Source: Pseudofrankia sp. DC12 (GTDB lineage Bacteria; Actinomycetota; Actinomycetes; Frankiales; Frankiaceae). From it: a stretch of 64,000 nt of DNA. Below, piece by piece: positions 20,110 to 29,894 of this stretch. A program made the position numbers and the translations under genes. Position 1 is the first letter of the stretch. Each line of letters opens with the position of its first letter. The stretch covers positions 2,763,208-2,827,207 of the forward strand of contig NZ_KQ031391.1 of NCBI RefSeq assembly GCF_000966285.1, given 5' to 3'. The notes beneath the pieces are model-generated. The model was not told where the DNA came from and made no database searches. It saw only the letters and a list, made by a program, of their open reading frames with translations.

Positions 20110-20724
20110 TCACCACTCGATCCCCCGCTGGCCCTTCTGGCCCGCGTCCATCGGGTGCTTCACCTTGGTCATCTCGACGACCAGGTCGGCGGCCTCGACG
20201 AGGCGCGGGTGGGCCCGGCGGCCGGTGATGACGACGTGCTGGAAGCCGGGACGCGCGGCCAACGTCGCGACGACCTCCTCGACGTCGACCCAGCCCCACT
20301 CCATCACGTAGGTGAACTCGTCGAGCACGAGCAGGCCGTAGGTCTGCGCGGCGAGGTCTGCCTTGATCCGCTCCCAGCCCTCAGCGGCGGCCGCGGCGTG
20401 GTCGTCGAGCGGTCCGCGCTGGGTCCACGACCAGCCGGAGCCCATCCTGAACCAGTCGACGGGGCCGCCCTCCCCGGTCTGCTCGTGCAGCCGGCCGAGC
20501 GCCCGCAGCGCGTTCTCCTCGCCGACCTTCCACTTCTGGCTCTTGACGAACTGGAACACCCCGATCGGCCAGCCCTGGTTCCAGCCACGCAGCGCCAGGC
20601 CGAACGCGGCCGTCGACTTGCCCTTCATGTCGCCGGTGTGGACGACGACCAGCGGCCGGTTGCGCCGCTGCCGGGTGGTCAGCCCGTCGGCGGGGACGCT
20701 CGACACCTGTCCCTGCGGGGCCAT
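20110..20724 (-). CDS. cobO: CobO/BtuR, cob(I)yrinic acid a,c-diamide adenosyltransferase
   Basis: 204 residues, full length. P-loop VVVHTGDMKGKSTAAFGLAL, GVFQFVKSQKW, LLVLDEFTYVMEWGWVD and HVVITGRRAHPRLVEAADL with EMTKVKHP are the complete signature of the CobO/BtuR family. The enzyme transfers the adenosyl group of ATP to reduced cobalt. Its ATG overlaps the stop of the chelatase ATPase gene, so it is the second gene of the riboswitch-controlled operon. Confidence 0.95.
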   Translation of the reverse strand: MAPQGQVSSVPADGLTTRQRRNRPLVVVHTGDMKGKSTAAFGLALRGWNQGWPIGVFQFVKSQKWKVGEENALRALGRLHEQTGEGGPVDWFRMGSGWSWTQRGPLDDHAAAAAEGWERIKADLAAQTYGLLVLDEFTYVMEWGWVDVEEVVATLAARPGFQHVVITGRRAHPRLVEAADLVVEMTKVKHPMDAGQKGQRGIEW

Positions 20725-22937
20725 CAGGCGGCGTCCCGCACCGCGCGGACGGTGGCGGCGAGCCCGGCGCCGGTGGCGGCGGCATCCAGGCCGGCGTTGT
20801 CCCGGCCACCTCGGCGCCGGCCTGGGTTCGCGGGCTCGGAAGCGGCGAGCTCGCCGAGCCCGAGCAGCGTGGCGCCGAGGGTGGCGGCAAGCTCGGCGGC
20901 GAGCCCCAGCCGGACCCGGCCCGTCTCGCAGTCGACGACGACCGCGGCGACGCCGGCACGGGCGAGCAGCCGGGCCGCCGGCGCTGGCCGCGGCCCCGCG
21001 GTATGCCGGCCGTCCGTCAGGATGACCAGCAACGGACGGCGGCTCGGATCACGCAACCGCTCCCTGGCCAGGACCCGGTTCGCCAGCAGCAGGCCGTCGG
21101 CCAGGGGCGTGCGCCCGCCCGACGGCAGGTCGGCCAGCAGCGTCGCCGCCACGTCCACCGACGACGTCGGCGGGAGCGTGAGACGCGCGTCCTCGCCCCG
21201 GAACGTGATCAGACCGATCTTGTCCCGGCGCTGGTAGGCGTCGAGCAGCAGGGAGAGCACGGCCGCCTTGACGGCACCCATCCGGGCCCGCGCGGCCATC
21301 GAGCCGGAGGCGTCGACGACGAACAGCACGAGGTTGCCCTCCCTGCCCTCCCGCCTGGCCTGCCGCAGGTCGCCGGGCCGCAGCCGCAGGCCAGGCCCAC
21401 CCCGGCCGCGCGCCAGCTGGTGCGGCGCCGCGGCCAGCAGCGTCGCGACGATGTGCGGGTCGCGCAGGCGCCCGGCCGGGACCCGCGCGCCGACCACCGC
21501 ACCGGCCGGGGTGACCGCGCGGGACCGTCGGCCGGGCACGCCACCGCCGACCCCGGGCACCTCCAGCCGGCGGGCACGGAACGTCGCGGCGGGCGCGACG
21601 ACGCCCACCGCGGGCTGCGTCGCAGATCGAGGTGCCGGGGCCGTCTGGTCACCGGACGATCCTCCGGGCGCGGGGCGTGCCTCGTCGTCCGCGTCGGCGA
21701 CGGGAGCGCCGCCACCGGGGCCGCCGGGATCCGGGTCGATGTCCAGGTCGGTCTGGCCCTCCGGGCCGCCGGCCGCCTCCGGGCCGTCAGCCGCGTCCTG
21801 GCTCACCTCGTCCTGGCCCGCGGCGTCGCTCGACTCGTGCTGGGGCTGGTCGTCCGGGCACTGGTCGCCCTGGCTCTGGTCAGGCTCGTTCTGGAGAGAG
21901 CCGAGCTCCTCGCGGGCCGACTCCAGCGCGGCGTCGAGCGCCTCGGGCTCCAGCCCGGGCGCGTCGAACGGGTCGCGGCGACGGCGGTGGGGAAGCGCCA
22001 GCGCGACGGCGGCCCGGACGTCGTCCTCGGTGACCTCGCTGCGCCCGGCCCAGGCGGCGTGCGCGACGGCGGCCCGCGCGGTCACCAGGTCCGCCCGCAG
22101 CCCGTCGACCTCGAAGGCCGCGCAGACGACGGCGATCCGGGTCAGCTCCCGGTCGGGCAGCCGGACGGCGGGCAGCGCGGCCCGGGCGGAGGCGATCCGC
22201 GCCGACAGCTCCCGCTCCGGCCCCTCGTAGCCGGCGGCGAAGGCGTCGGGATCCGCGTCGAAGGCCAGCCGGCGGCGGACCACCTCGGCCCGGCGGGCCG
22301 GCTCACGCGGCGCCGCGACCTGCACGGTCAGCCCGAACCGGTCGAGCAGCTGCGGGCGCAGCTCACCCTCCTCGGGGTTCATCGTCCCGACCAGCAGGAA
22401 CCGGGCCGCGTGCCGGACCGACACCGCGTCGCGCTCGACGTGCGCCACGCCGAGCGCGGCCGCGTCGAGCAGCAGGTCGACCAGGTGGTCGTGCAGCAGG
22501 TTGACCTCGTCGACGTAGAGGACGCCTCGGTGCGCGGCGGCGAGCAGCCCCGGCTCGAACACGACGACGCCCGCGGTCAGCGCCCGTTCGATGTCGAGCG
22601 AGCCGAGCAGGCGGTCCTCGGTCGCGCCGACCGGCAGCTCGCACAGCCGGGTCGGCCGGTGCGAGGCGGGGGCCGCCGTCGGATGCGGGCCGTCGGGGCA
22701 GTCCTTGTCCGGGCGGGCCGGGTCGCAGGAGAACCGGCAGCCGGCCACCACCGCCACGGGTGGCAGCACCCCGGCGAGCGCGCGCACCGCCGTCGACTTG
22801 GCGGTGCCCTTCTCCCCCCGGACGAGCACGCCGCCGATCTCGGGGCAGACCGCGTTCAGGACGAGCGCGAGCCGCAGATCGTCCATACCGACGATCGCGC
22901 TGAAGGGGAACTGGGGCACGCGTGCACCACCTCGCAC
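20724..22937 (-). CDS. ChlI/ChlD-type chelatase ATPase fusion, probable cobaltochelatase partner of CobN
   Basis: 737 residues. The N-terminal AAA+ domain resembles ChlI/BchI ([76 protein letters not shown]). An acidic/Gln-rich linker (about residues 335-430) leads to a C-terminal von Willebrand A domain with a MIDAS motif, [11 protein letters not shown]. This ChlI-ChlD fusion is known beside cobN in actinobacteria, where it supplies the ATPase activity otherwise given by CobS/CobT; Mg-chelatase use is unlikely here. Two in-frame GTG codons at 22937 and 22919 are possible starts. Confidence 0.9.
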   Translation of the reverse strand: MRGGARVPQFPFSAIVGMDDLRLALVLNAVCPEIGGVLVRGEKGTAKSTAVRALAGVLPPVAVVAGCRFSCDPARPDKDCPDGPHPTAAPASHRPTRLCELPVGATEDRLLGSLDIERALTAGVVVFEPGLLAAAHRGVLYVDEVNLLHDHLVDLLLDAAALGVAHVERDAVSVRHAARFLLVGTMNPEEGELRPQLLDRFGLTVQVAAPREPARRAEVVRRRLAFDADPDAFAAGYEGPERELSARIASARAALPAVRLPDRELTRIAVVCAAFEVDGLRADLVTARAAVAHAAWAGRSEVTEDDVRAAVALALPHRRRRDPFDAPGLEPEALDAALESAREELGSLQNEPDQSQGDQCPDDQPQHESSDAAGQDEVSQDAADGPEAAGGPEGQTDLDIDPDPGGPGGGAPVADADDEARPAPGGSSGDQTAPAPRSATQPAVGVVAPAATFRARRLEVPGVGGGVPGRRSRAVTPAGAVVGARVPAGRLRDPHIVATLLAAAPHQLARGRGGPGLRLRPGDLRQARREGREGNLVLFVVDASGSMAARARMGAVKAAVLSLLLDAYQRRDKIGLITFRGEDARLTLPPTSSVDVAATLLADLPSGGRTPLADGLLLANRVLARERLRDPSRRPLLVILTDGRHTAGPRPAPAARLLARAGVAAVVVDCETGRVRLGLAAELAATLGATLLGLGELAASEPANPGRRRGGRDNAGLDAAATGAGLAATVRAVRDAA

Positions 22938-22984
22938 CGGCAGTGTCCGCGCCTGCCGCTCGTACGGGCCCGGGAACTGCCGCC

Positions 22985-23120
22985 CACGGGCGGGCGATCG
23001 AGGTGTTCTGGCTCACCGCGCCGAACCGGCCGCGGCTCACAGTGGCGGGACCGCCCCGGTCTTGGCGCCCGCGCCGCACCGGAGTTCCCCTCGTATCGCC
23101 TGGCAGGAATGGTGCCATGG
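22985..23120 (-). promoter_or_regulatory. Cobalamin (AdoCbl/B12) riboswitch
   Basis: On the minus strand, in the leader of the chelatase-cobO-cob operon, the core of the B12 riboswitch can be read in order: GGGGAACTCCGGTG (around 23078-23091), then GACCGGGGCGGTCCCGCCA followed directly by CTGTGAGC, a variable stem, and the B12 box as TGAGCCAGAACACCTC near 22999-23015. This matches the consensus GGGAAnnnGGTG ... CCCGCnACTG ... AGYCAGgAnACC. It lies 50-180 nt upstream of the GTG start. High AdoCbl is expected to sequester the ribosome site and switch the biosynthetic operon off. Confidence 0.88.
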
Positions 23121-23216
23121 GAGAGCACCCGAGGGACAGTGACCACGAACACCCGCCGGCCACCCTCCCATCCATCGGCGCGACGCCACCTGGTGCTGGC
23201 GGGCACAATCGCCCCT

Positions 23217-24590
23217 GTGCCAGCCAGACCCCAGCCCTCCGAGCCGACAACCACCGGACCTGCGCCCGGCGGCCCCGCACCCGTCCTGGCTGCCGGTCGC
23301 GCGGTGGCCGGGACGACGGGAGCCGTCGAGGTCACGGTCGTCGGCATCGGCGAGGACGGCTGGGATGGCCTCGGCCAGCCGGCCCGGGCGGCGCTCGCGG
23401 CCGCGGATGTCGTGCTGGGCGGGGCCCGTCAGCTGGGGCTCGTGGCCGGCCGGGTCCGTGCCGTCGAGGCCTGGCCCCGCGACCTGGCGGCGGCCGCGGC
23501 GGCGCTGCCTGACAGCCACGCCGGAAAGCGCGTCGCCGTGCTCGCCAGCGGCGACCCGATGCACTACGGCGTCGGCGGCACACTCGCGCGGGTGCTCGGG
23601 CCCGGGCGGGTCCGGGTCCTGCCGGCCCCGTCGTCGATCTCGCTGGCCTGCGCCCGGCTCGGCTGGCCGGTCGAGGAGGTGGCCGTCGTCAGCGCGGTCG
23701 GCCGGCCGTACGCCGCCGTCGGGCCGCAGCTGCGCGCAGGCGCGCGGGTGCTGGTCCTCACCGGCGACAAGGACGGCGCGGACCGGGTCGGCGCGCTGGT
23801 CGCCGAACGCGGCCTCGACGCCGAGATCACGGTGCTCGAACGCCTCGGCGGGCCGCGCGAGCGGGTCAGCGGCCCGCTCCGAGAGCCCGCGGTGCCGCCA
23901 CACGACCGCCTCGCCATCGTCGCGGTCCACTGCGGCCCCGGCCCCTCCGACGAGGCCCGTGCGATGGCCAGTCGGGTCCCCGGGCTACCCGACACCACCT
24001 TCGCCACCGACGGCGTGCTCACGAAGCAGGAGGTCCGGGCCGTCACCCTGGCCGCCCTCGCGCCGACGCCCGGCGAGCTGCTCTGGGACGTCGGAGCCGG
24101 CAGCGGCGGCATCACCACCGAGTGGCTGCGCGCCGACCACCGGTGCCGCGCGGTCGCGATCGAGCCGCGGGCGGACCGGGCCGCCCACGTGCGCGCGAAC
24201 GCCGAGCGGCTCGCGGGCGCCGTCGAGCAGACCGCGGGCCTGGTCGCCGGAGCGGGCGGGCTGCGTGTCGTCGAGGGCCGCGCACCGGCGGCGCTCGCCG
24301 GCCTGCCCAGGCCCGACGCCGTCTTCGTCGGCGGCGGTGCGAGCAGTCCCGGCGTCGTCGAGACCTGTCTCGCGGCGCTGCGGCCCGGCGGACGCCTGGT
24401 CGCCAACGCGGTCACGATCGAGACCGAGGCCGTGCTCGCGGACTGGCACCGCCGGGTCGGCGGCAGGCTGCGCCGGATCGCGATCTCCCATGCCGAGCCG
24501 GTCGGCTCGTTCACCGCGTTCCGGCCGGCGCTGCCCGTCACGCAGTGGGTCCATACCGCGCCAGCCGACGGCGCGGCCGCGGCCGTCTGA
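23217..24590 (+). CDS. cobL: CobL (CbiE-CbiT fusion), precorrin-6Y C5,15-methyltransferase (decarboxylating)
   Basis: 457 residues from the GTG at 23217; upstream the frame is open but antisense to the riboswitch and chelatase gene, so it is not coding. The N-terminal CbiE-type methylase has VTVVGIGEDGWDGLG, VAVLASGDPMHYGVGGTLAR and LPAPSSISLACARLGWP. The C-terminal CbiT-type SAM methyltransferase has ELLWDVGAGSGGITTEWLR and DAVFVGGGASSPGVVETCL. It methylates C5 and C15 and decarboxylates ring C acetate. It starts a short operon with cobM and cobK, divergent from the main cluster. Confidence 0.92.
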   Translation: MPARPQPSEPTTTGPAPGGPAPVLAAGRAVAGTTGAVEVTVVGIGEDGWDGLGQPARAALAAADVVLGGARQLGLVAGRVRAVEAWPRDLAAAAAALPDSHAGKRVAVLASGDPMHYGVGGTLARVLGPGRVRVLPAPSSISLACARLGWPVEEVAVVSAVGRPYAAVGPQLRAGARVLVLTGDKDGADRVGALVAERGLDAEITVLERLGGPRERVSGPLREPAVPPHDRLAIVAVHCGPGPSDEARAMASRVPGLPDTTFATDGVLTKQEVRAVTLAALAPTPGELLWDVGAGSGGITTEWLRADHRCRAVAIEPRADRAAHVRANAERLAGAVEQTAGLVAGAGGLRVVEGRAPAALAGLPRPDAVFVGGGASSPGVVETCLAALRPGGRLVANAVTIETEAVLADWHRRVGGRLRRIAISHAEPVGSFTAFRPALPVTQWVHTAPADGAAAAV

Positions 24591-24656
24591 CCCGCCCGGA
24601 CCCGCCATCGGGTACCTCACCCGGTCACCTTCACCGACCTACCAGGAAGCGACGCG

Positions 24657-25409
24657 ATGACCGTCCACTTCATCGGCGCCGGGCCCGGCGCCGCCGACCT
24701 GATCACACTGCGCGCCCGCGACCTGATCGCGGCGTCGCCGGTCTGCCTGTATGCCGGCAGCCTCGTCGACCCGGCCGTGCTGGCGCACTGCCCGCCGGGT
24801 GCCCGGCTGGTCGACACCGCCCGGCTCACCCTCGACGAGATCGTCGGCCACCTCGTCGAGGCCGACGCCGCCGGGCAGGACGTCGCCCGGCTCTGCAGCG
24901 GCGACCCGTCGGTGTTCAGCGCCGTCGCGGAGCAGATGCGCCGGCTCGACGCGGCCGGCGTGCGCTACGACATCTGCCCGGGCGTGTCCGCGTACGCGGC
25001 GGCGGCGGCCGAGCTGAACCGGGAGCTGACCGTCCCGGGCGTCGCGCAGAGTGTCGTGCTGACCAGGACCAGCGAGAACGCCTCGGCCATGCCCCCCGGG
25101 GAGACGCTCGCGGCCCTCGGCGCCGCCCAGGCGACCATGGTCATCCACCTGTCGGTCCAGCGGATCGAGGCGGTCGTCGCCGGGCTGCTGCCGGTCTACG
25201 GCCCGGACATCCCGGTCGCCGTGGTCGCCTGGGCTTCGCGGCCCGACCAGGTCGTCCTGCGCGGCCGGCTCGACGGCATCGCGGCGGCCGTGCGCGCCGC
25301 CGGCATCCGCCGGGCCGCCGTCATCATCGTCGGCGCGGCGCTCGCGGCCGAGGGCTTCAGGGACAGCCACCTGTACTCGGTGGAACGGGACCGCGCGTGC
25401 GTGTCCTGA
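24657..25409 (+). CDS. cobM: CobM, precorrin-4 C11-methyltransferase
   Basis: 250 residues, standard length, with ribosome site AGGAAG before ATG. Motifs: VHFIGAGPGAADLITLRARD, CLYAGSLVDPAVL, RLCSGDPSVFSAVAEQM, YDICPGVSAYAAAAAEL and LTRTSENASAMP, all diagnostic for CobM/CbiF. It methylates C11 of precorrin-4. It overlaps cobK by 13 bp. Confidence 0.96.
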   Translation: MTVHFIGAGPGAADLITLRARDLIAASPVCLYAGSLVDPAVLAHCPPGARLVDTARLTLDEIVGHLVEADAAGQDVARLCSGDPSVFSAVAEQMRRLDAAGVRYDICPGVSAYAAAAAELNRELTVPGVAQSVVLTRTSENASAMPPGETLAALGAAQATMVIHLSVQRIEAVVAGLLPVYGPDIPVAVVAWASRPDQVVLRGRLDGIAAAVRAAGIRRAAVIIVGAALAAEGFRDSHLYSVERDRACVS

Positions 25410-26212
25410 TCCTCGGGGGCACCCGGGAGGCCCGCGACCTGGCCGCCGCGCTCGTCGCGGAGCCGGGGATGGCCGTCACCAGCTCGCTCGCCGGCCGCGT
25501 CCGCGACCCGGCGCTGCCCGCCGGAGAGACCGTGATCGGCGGCTTCGGTGGCGTGGCCGGCCTGCGCGCCTTCCTGCGCGAGCGCGCCATCGACGCCGTC
25601 GTCGACGCCACCCACCCGTTCGCCGCGACGATGTCCGCGCACGCCGCCACCGCCTGCCTTGAAAGCCAGGCGGACGGCGCGCCCGGCGGCGCGGTACCGC
25701 TGCTGCGGCTGGCCCGGCCGGGCTGGACGGACCGTCCTGGTGACAGCTGGCATCGCGTGCCGGACCTCGAAACGGCAGCCGAACGAGCCCGGACGCTGTG
25801 CCCGCCGGGTGGCGCGGTGTTCGTCACCACCGGCCGCCGCCGGCTCGGGCCGTTCGCCGCCGACCCGGACCGGCACTACCTGATCAGGGCAGTCGACCCA
25901 CCGACAGACGATCTGCCGCCCCGGCACACCGTGCTGCTCGACCGCGGCCCGTACACCGTCGACGGCGAGACCCGGCTCATGCGCGAGCACGGGGTCCGCG
26001 TCCTGGTGACCAAGGACAGCGGCGGCTCCCTGACCGCGGCGAAGCTCGACGCGGCCCGAGCCCTCGGCGTGCCTGTCGTCATGGTCGACCGACCAGCCAC
26101 GACCGGGCCGGTGGCCCCGACCTGGACGGACGTCGCAGGAGTGCTCACCGCCCTGCGCGCACTCGCCCACGGCGATGCCGAGCAACCATCCGCCCACCAG
26201 CCTCGCCCATGA
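25397..26212 (+). CDS. cobK: CobK, precorrin-6A reductase
   Basis: 271 residues from the GTG at 25397, which places the nucleotide-binding strand VRVLILGGTREARDLAAALV at the N-terminus. Further family features are DAVVDATHPFAATMSAHAA, FVTTGRRRLGPF and the late VLVTKDSGGSLTAAKLDAAR. It reduces precorrin-6A with NADPH. It is the last gene of the cobLMK operon. Confidence 0.93.
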   Translation: MRVLILGGTREARDLAAALVAEPGMAVTSSLAGRVRDPALPAGETVIGGFGGVAGLRAFLRERAIDAVVDATHPFAATMSAHAATACLESQADGAPGGAVPLLRLARPGWTDRPGDSWHRVPDLETAAERARTLCPPGGAVFVTTGRRRLGPFAADPDRHYLIRAVDPPTDDLPPRHTVLLDRGPYTVDGETRLMREHGVRVLVTKDSGGSLTAAKLDAARALGVPVVMVDRPATTGPVAPTWTDVAGVLTALRALAHGDAEQPSAHQPRP

Positions 26213-26715
26213 ACGTCGCTCGCCGCCTGGCCGGAAACGACTCCTACGCGATGGCCGAAATCGGCCCGGAAAGTCAGCCGACGTTCGACGACGCCGACCG
26301 GCATCCGGCCGGCCAGCAGCAGGCCGAGCAGAACGACGAGCGGCAGCGCCGCGAGCCAGCCCACGGTGAGAATCCGATCCCCACCGCATGTGAAGCGCAT
26401 ACGAGTTCGTTGTCCGGCTCTGCCGACCGGCCTCGACCCCCGGTTCCTGAACGCGCACGAAAAGTCGGCGGCCCCGGCCGCTCAGATCATCCGTCGGCGT
26501 GGCCGGCCACCGGCCCGACACCGGCCGAAGATCCCAGTCTGGGTATGCAATCTGGCGTCAGCCCACAGCGGCGAGATCCCGATGGCGCCCGTGCACGCCC
26601 GCGCGCCGGCCGCCGAGATCGCTTTCAGCTCCGACGGTCGACCCAGCCTCGAAGCCGTGCGACGAGTCAGGGCCTGGCGGGCTCCCGCGTGAATCCCGGC
26701 GGCGTGTAGCGCCTC
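26213..26715. other. Intergenic region after cobK
   Basis: About 500 bp without a convincing gene. On the minus strand an ATG at 26400 opens a frame beginning MRFTCGGDRILTVGWLAALP and continuing with LVVLLGLLLAGRMPVG, a clear single membrane segment. The frame then runs antisense through the end of cobK without a natural stop, so a small membrane protein is possible but not supported. Confidence 0.3.
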
Positions 26716-26732
26716 CCTAGACTGGAGGAGTG
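26716..26732 (+). promoter_or_regulatory. Probable leaderless promoter of the AfsR-like gene
   Basis: CCTAGACT (26716-26723) provides a TAnnnT -10 box ending 6 nt before the GTG at 26730. A GGAGG stretch lies only 1 nt before the start, too close to act as a ribosome site, so transcription probably begins at or next to the start codon. Confidence 0.45.
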
Positions 26733-29700
26733 CCGATCGTCCTGGCCGTTCTCGACGGCGTGCGCTGGCGTGGCCGGCCAGTGGTCGGCGAGCGCCCGCA
26801 GGCGTTGTTGGCGGCCCTGGCGGTCGGCGGTGGCCAGGCCGTGGCGAGCGAGCGGCTCGCCGAGGTGGTCTGGGGCGACAAGGAGCCGGGGAACGCCGGC
26901 AAGGCCCTCCAGGTCCTGATCTCGCGGACCCGGTCCCAGTGCGGGCCGGACGCCGTCGTGCGCGACGGGCACGGCTACCGCCTCGGCGTCCCGCCCGAGC
27001 AGGTCGACGCGCTGTGGCTCGGCGGCCTCACCCGACGGACGCGGCGCCTGCTCGCGGCCGGCGACCTGACCGCGGCGCGCGAGGCGGCGACCGAGGCGAT
27101 GGCCCTGGCCGAGACGCTGGTCGAGCCCAGGGACGAGGACGCCCACCCGCTCGCCGAGCTGCGCCGGGACGCGACCGCGCACCGGGCCGAGCTAAGCGGG
27201 CTGCTCGGCCGGGTGCTGAGCCTGACCGGGGAGCACGCGGCCGCGCTGCCGCGCCTGCGCGAGGCGTTCGACCGGGACTCCTCCGACGAGGCCGTGCTGG
27301 CCTGCCTGCTGCGCAGCGAGGCTGCGGTGCGCGGCCCGAGCCCGGCCCTCGACCGGTACGAGCGGTACCGCGCCGGCCTGCGCGACCGGCTCGGCGTCAG
27401 CCCGGGTGTCCTGCTCGAACGGGTGCACCAGGAGCTGCTGCACCTCGACCGGCCGGTCCGGGTGGGCCTGCACTACGACACGAGCCCGCTGATCGGGCGT
27501 TCCGCGGACCTCACCCGGCTGCGGGCACTGGTCGGTGCCTCGCGGGTGGTCTCGATCGTCGGGCCGGGCGGGCTGGGCAAGACCCGGCTGGCCCATGCGC
27601 TCGGCCGGTCGGCGCAGCAGCCGGTGGTGCACTTCGTCGGGCTGGTCGGCGTGACCACGCCCGACGACGTGATCGGTGAGATCGGCTCCGCGCTGGGAGT
27701 GCGCGACTCGGTGCACGGTCGCCGGACGTTGACCCCCCAGCAGCTTGCCGACGTGCGCGGGCGGATCGCCCAGCACCTCAGCGTGGCGCCCAGCCTGCTG
27801 ATCCTCGACAACTGCGAGCATCTCGTCGACGCCGTCGCCGACCTGGTCGCCTTCCTCGTCGCCACCGCGGCCGACCTGCGAGTGGTGACCACGTCACGGG
27901 CGCCGCTGGCGATCAGCGCGGAGCGGGTCTATCCGCTGGGCGAGCTCGACGCGGCGGAGTCCGCCGACCTGTTCCGGCAGCGGGCCGTCGCGGCGCGGCC
28001 AGACGTCCAGCTCCCCGAGGACGCGGTGCGGGACATCGCCGCCCGGCTGGACGGTCTGCCGCTGGCCATCGAACTGGCCGCCGCCAAGACCCGGGTGATG
28101 TCCGTCGAGGAGATCAGCCGACGGCTGGAGGACCGGTTCGCCCTGCTGCGCGGCGGGGTCAGGAACGCGCCGGACCGGCATCGCACCCTGGCCGCCGTCA
28201 TCGACTGGTCCTGGAACCTGCTGGAGGAGCGCGAACGCCGGGCACTGCGCTGGCTGTCGGTCTTCCAGGACGGCGTCACCCTCGCGGGGGCGGAGGATGT
28301 GCTCGGCCCGGACGCGCTGGGCGCTGTGCAGGCACTCGTCGACCAGTCGCTGCTGACCGTCGCCGAGACGGACGCCGGCGTGCGGTACCGGATGCTCGAG
28401 ACGGTCCGCGAGTTCGGCCGGATGCGCCTTGCGCAGGCCGGCGAGCAGGACGAGGCGCAGGCCGCGCTGCGGGCGTGGGCGGTCGGCTACGCGTACGCGG
28501 CGGCCAGGCAGATGTTCGGCGCCCATCAGCTCGAAGGCATCGACGCGCTCGACGCCGAGGAGACCAACCTGGCGGACGTGCTGCGGCAGACGCTTGCCGC
28601 CGCCGACCCGGAGGCGGCTGTCCACCTGCTGTGCGGTCTCGGAGGCTTGTGGTCCCTGCGAGGTGAGCACCCGAGAGTGACCGCCCTTGCGGCCTCTGTC
28701 GCCGAGACCGTCTCCGGTTGGCACCCTGGGCCGGAGACAGCCGACGCGACGCGGGCTGCCATGGTCATCGTGCTGCAGAACGCGATGATCGGGGCGAAGG
28801 AAGAGGCCTTCGCCCAGATCCACGACCTGCTCGTCCGGCTTGGGACGGACGACCACGGTGACCCACGGATCAACGCGATGGTCACCGTGATGCTCGCGCA
28901 CGACCTGACCGGGAAAGACCCGCTCGGAGCACGGCTGGCGGAGCTGTCCGAGTCCGAGGACCGGTCCGTGGCGCTCGCCGCCCTGCAGTGGCGCAGTCAT
29001 CTGCTCGAGAACTCCGGTGCGCCCGCACGCGCGATCGTGCTCGCCGAGCACGCGTTGAGCCTGATGCGCGCGGAGTACGACGGGCCGTGGCTGGCGGCAA
29101 TGTTGCACGCCCATCTGGCCGGTCTCCATATGCAGCTTGGACATCCGCTCGCTGCGGTTCCACACGCCCACGCGGCGATTCCCGTACTGAAGCGGCTCGG
29201 CGCGCTCGACGACCTGATCCAGGTCCATTCGGTGCTGGCGCTCTCGGCGATCGCAGCGGGTCGGCTCGACGAGGCGTCGGCGCATCTTGCGGACATCGAC
29301 CGGCTCAAGGGAACCGGGGGGGCGCTCGGCGGGCTGCTCGGGCTCGGGACGGTGGTGGCCGAGCTGGCGTTGGCGAACGGAGACACCGCCGCCGGGCTCG
29401 CCGCCTACCGGGACTCGGCCGCGCGGCTGCGCGCCTTCGTCTTCCCGGGCCACATCTCGACCGGTGCCGAGCCCTGGCTGCTGTTCGCGGACGCGAGCAC
29501 GCTGACGGCGTTCGCCTACTACGCCTCCCCCGAGGACGAGGCCGAAGGCACCGAGCTGTTCCACTCGTGCCTCGCCAGGACCTCGCGAGCGCTGAAGCTC
29601 AGCGACGCCCGCCGCGACTTCCCGGTGTTCGGCATGGCGCTGTTCGCCCTGGGCGCCTGGGGCCTGCTGCGGTCCGCGGCGCCCGCCGCCGAGGCGGTGC

Positions 29701-29894
29701 GCCTGCTCGTGCTCGCCGAGCGGTTCGCCTACAGCCGGATGATGCCCACGATGTCCTGGGAGAAGATCATGCCCTGCGCCGAGGACAGGGCGCCGGGCTC
29801 GATGGCGGAATTCCGCGCGGCCTATGCCGAGCGAGCCGCTGCCGACCTGGCCGAGGAGGCCCTTCGCGCCGTCAGCCAGCTCAACACCACATGA
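26730..29894 (+). CDS. AfsR-like transcriptional regulator: winged helix, BTAD, NB-ARC and TPR-like domains
   Basis: 1054 residues. Residues 1-90 form an OmpR-type winged helix (RPQALLAALAVGG, LAEVVWGD, LQVLISRTRSQCG, GHGYRLGV). Residues about 95-245 are the bacterial transcriptional activation domain. A STAND ATPase follows: Walker A IVGPGGLGKTRLAHALG near 275, Walker B PSLLILDNCEHLVD, sensor VVTTSRAPL and GLPLAIELAAAKTR. The C-terminal 450 residues are helical repeats. Such proteins integrate signals and activate secondary-metabolite or transport genes by binding direct repeats. A DrrAB-type exporter and a 22-bp-spaced direct repeat lie just downstream, making them likely targets. It ends at a bidirectional terminator. 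Confidence 0.85.
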   Translation: MPIVLAVLDGVRWRGRPVVGERPQALLAALAVGGGQAVASERLAEVVWGDKEPGNAGKALQVLISRTRSQCGPDAVVRDGHGYRLGVPPEQVDALWLGGLTRRTRRLLAAGDLTAAREAATEAMALAETLVEPRDEDAHPLAELRRDATAHRAELSGLLGRVLSLTGEHAAALPRLREAFDRDSSDEAVLACLLRSEAAVRGPSPALDRYERYRAGLRDRLGVSPGVLLERVHQELLHLDRPVRVGLHYDTSPLIGRSADLTRLRALVGASRVVSIVGPGGLGKTRLAHALGRSAQQPVVHFVGLVGVTTPDDVIGEIGSALGVRDSVHGRRTLTPQQLADVRGRIAQHLSVAPSLLILDNCEHLVDAVADLVAFLVATAADLRVVTTSRAPLAISAERVYPLGELDAAESADLFRQRAVAARPDVQLPEDAVRDIAARLDGLPLAIELAAAKTRVMSVEEISRRLEDRFALLRGGVRNAPDRHRTLAAVIDWSWNLLEERERRALRWLSVFQDGVTLAGAEDVLGPDALGAVQALVDQSLLTVAETDAGVRYRMLETVREFGRMRLAQAGEQDEAQAALRAWAVGYAYAAARQMFGAHQLEGIDALDAEETNLADVLRQTLAAADPEAAVHLLCGLGGLWSLRGEHPRVTALAASVAETVSGWHPGPETADATRAAMVIVLQNAMIGAKEEAFAQIHDLLVRLGTDDHGDPRINAMVTVMLAHDLTGKDPLGARLAELSESEDRSVALAALQWRSHLLENSGAPARAIVLAEHALSLMRAEYDGPWLAAMLHAHLAGLHMQLGHPLAAVPHAHAAIPVLKRLGALDDLIQVHSVLALSAIAAGRLDEASAHLADIDRLKGTGGALGGLLGLGTVVAELALANGDTAAGLAAYRDSAARLRAFVFPGHISTGAEPWLLFADASTLTAFAYYASPEDEAEGTELFHSCLARTSRALKLSDARRDFPVFGMALFALGAWGLLRSAAPAAEAVRLLVLAERFAYSRMMPTMSWEKIMPCAEDRAPGSMAEFRAAYAERAAADLAEEALRAVSQLNTT

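Noticed and set aside
21003-23216. Long plus-strand open frame running into cobL
   Set aside because: It is antisense to the chelatase gene and riboswitch; methylase homology begins only after 23217, and high GC3 keeps antisense frames open by chance.
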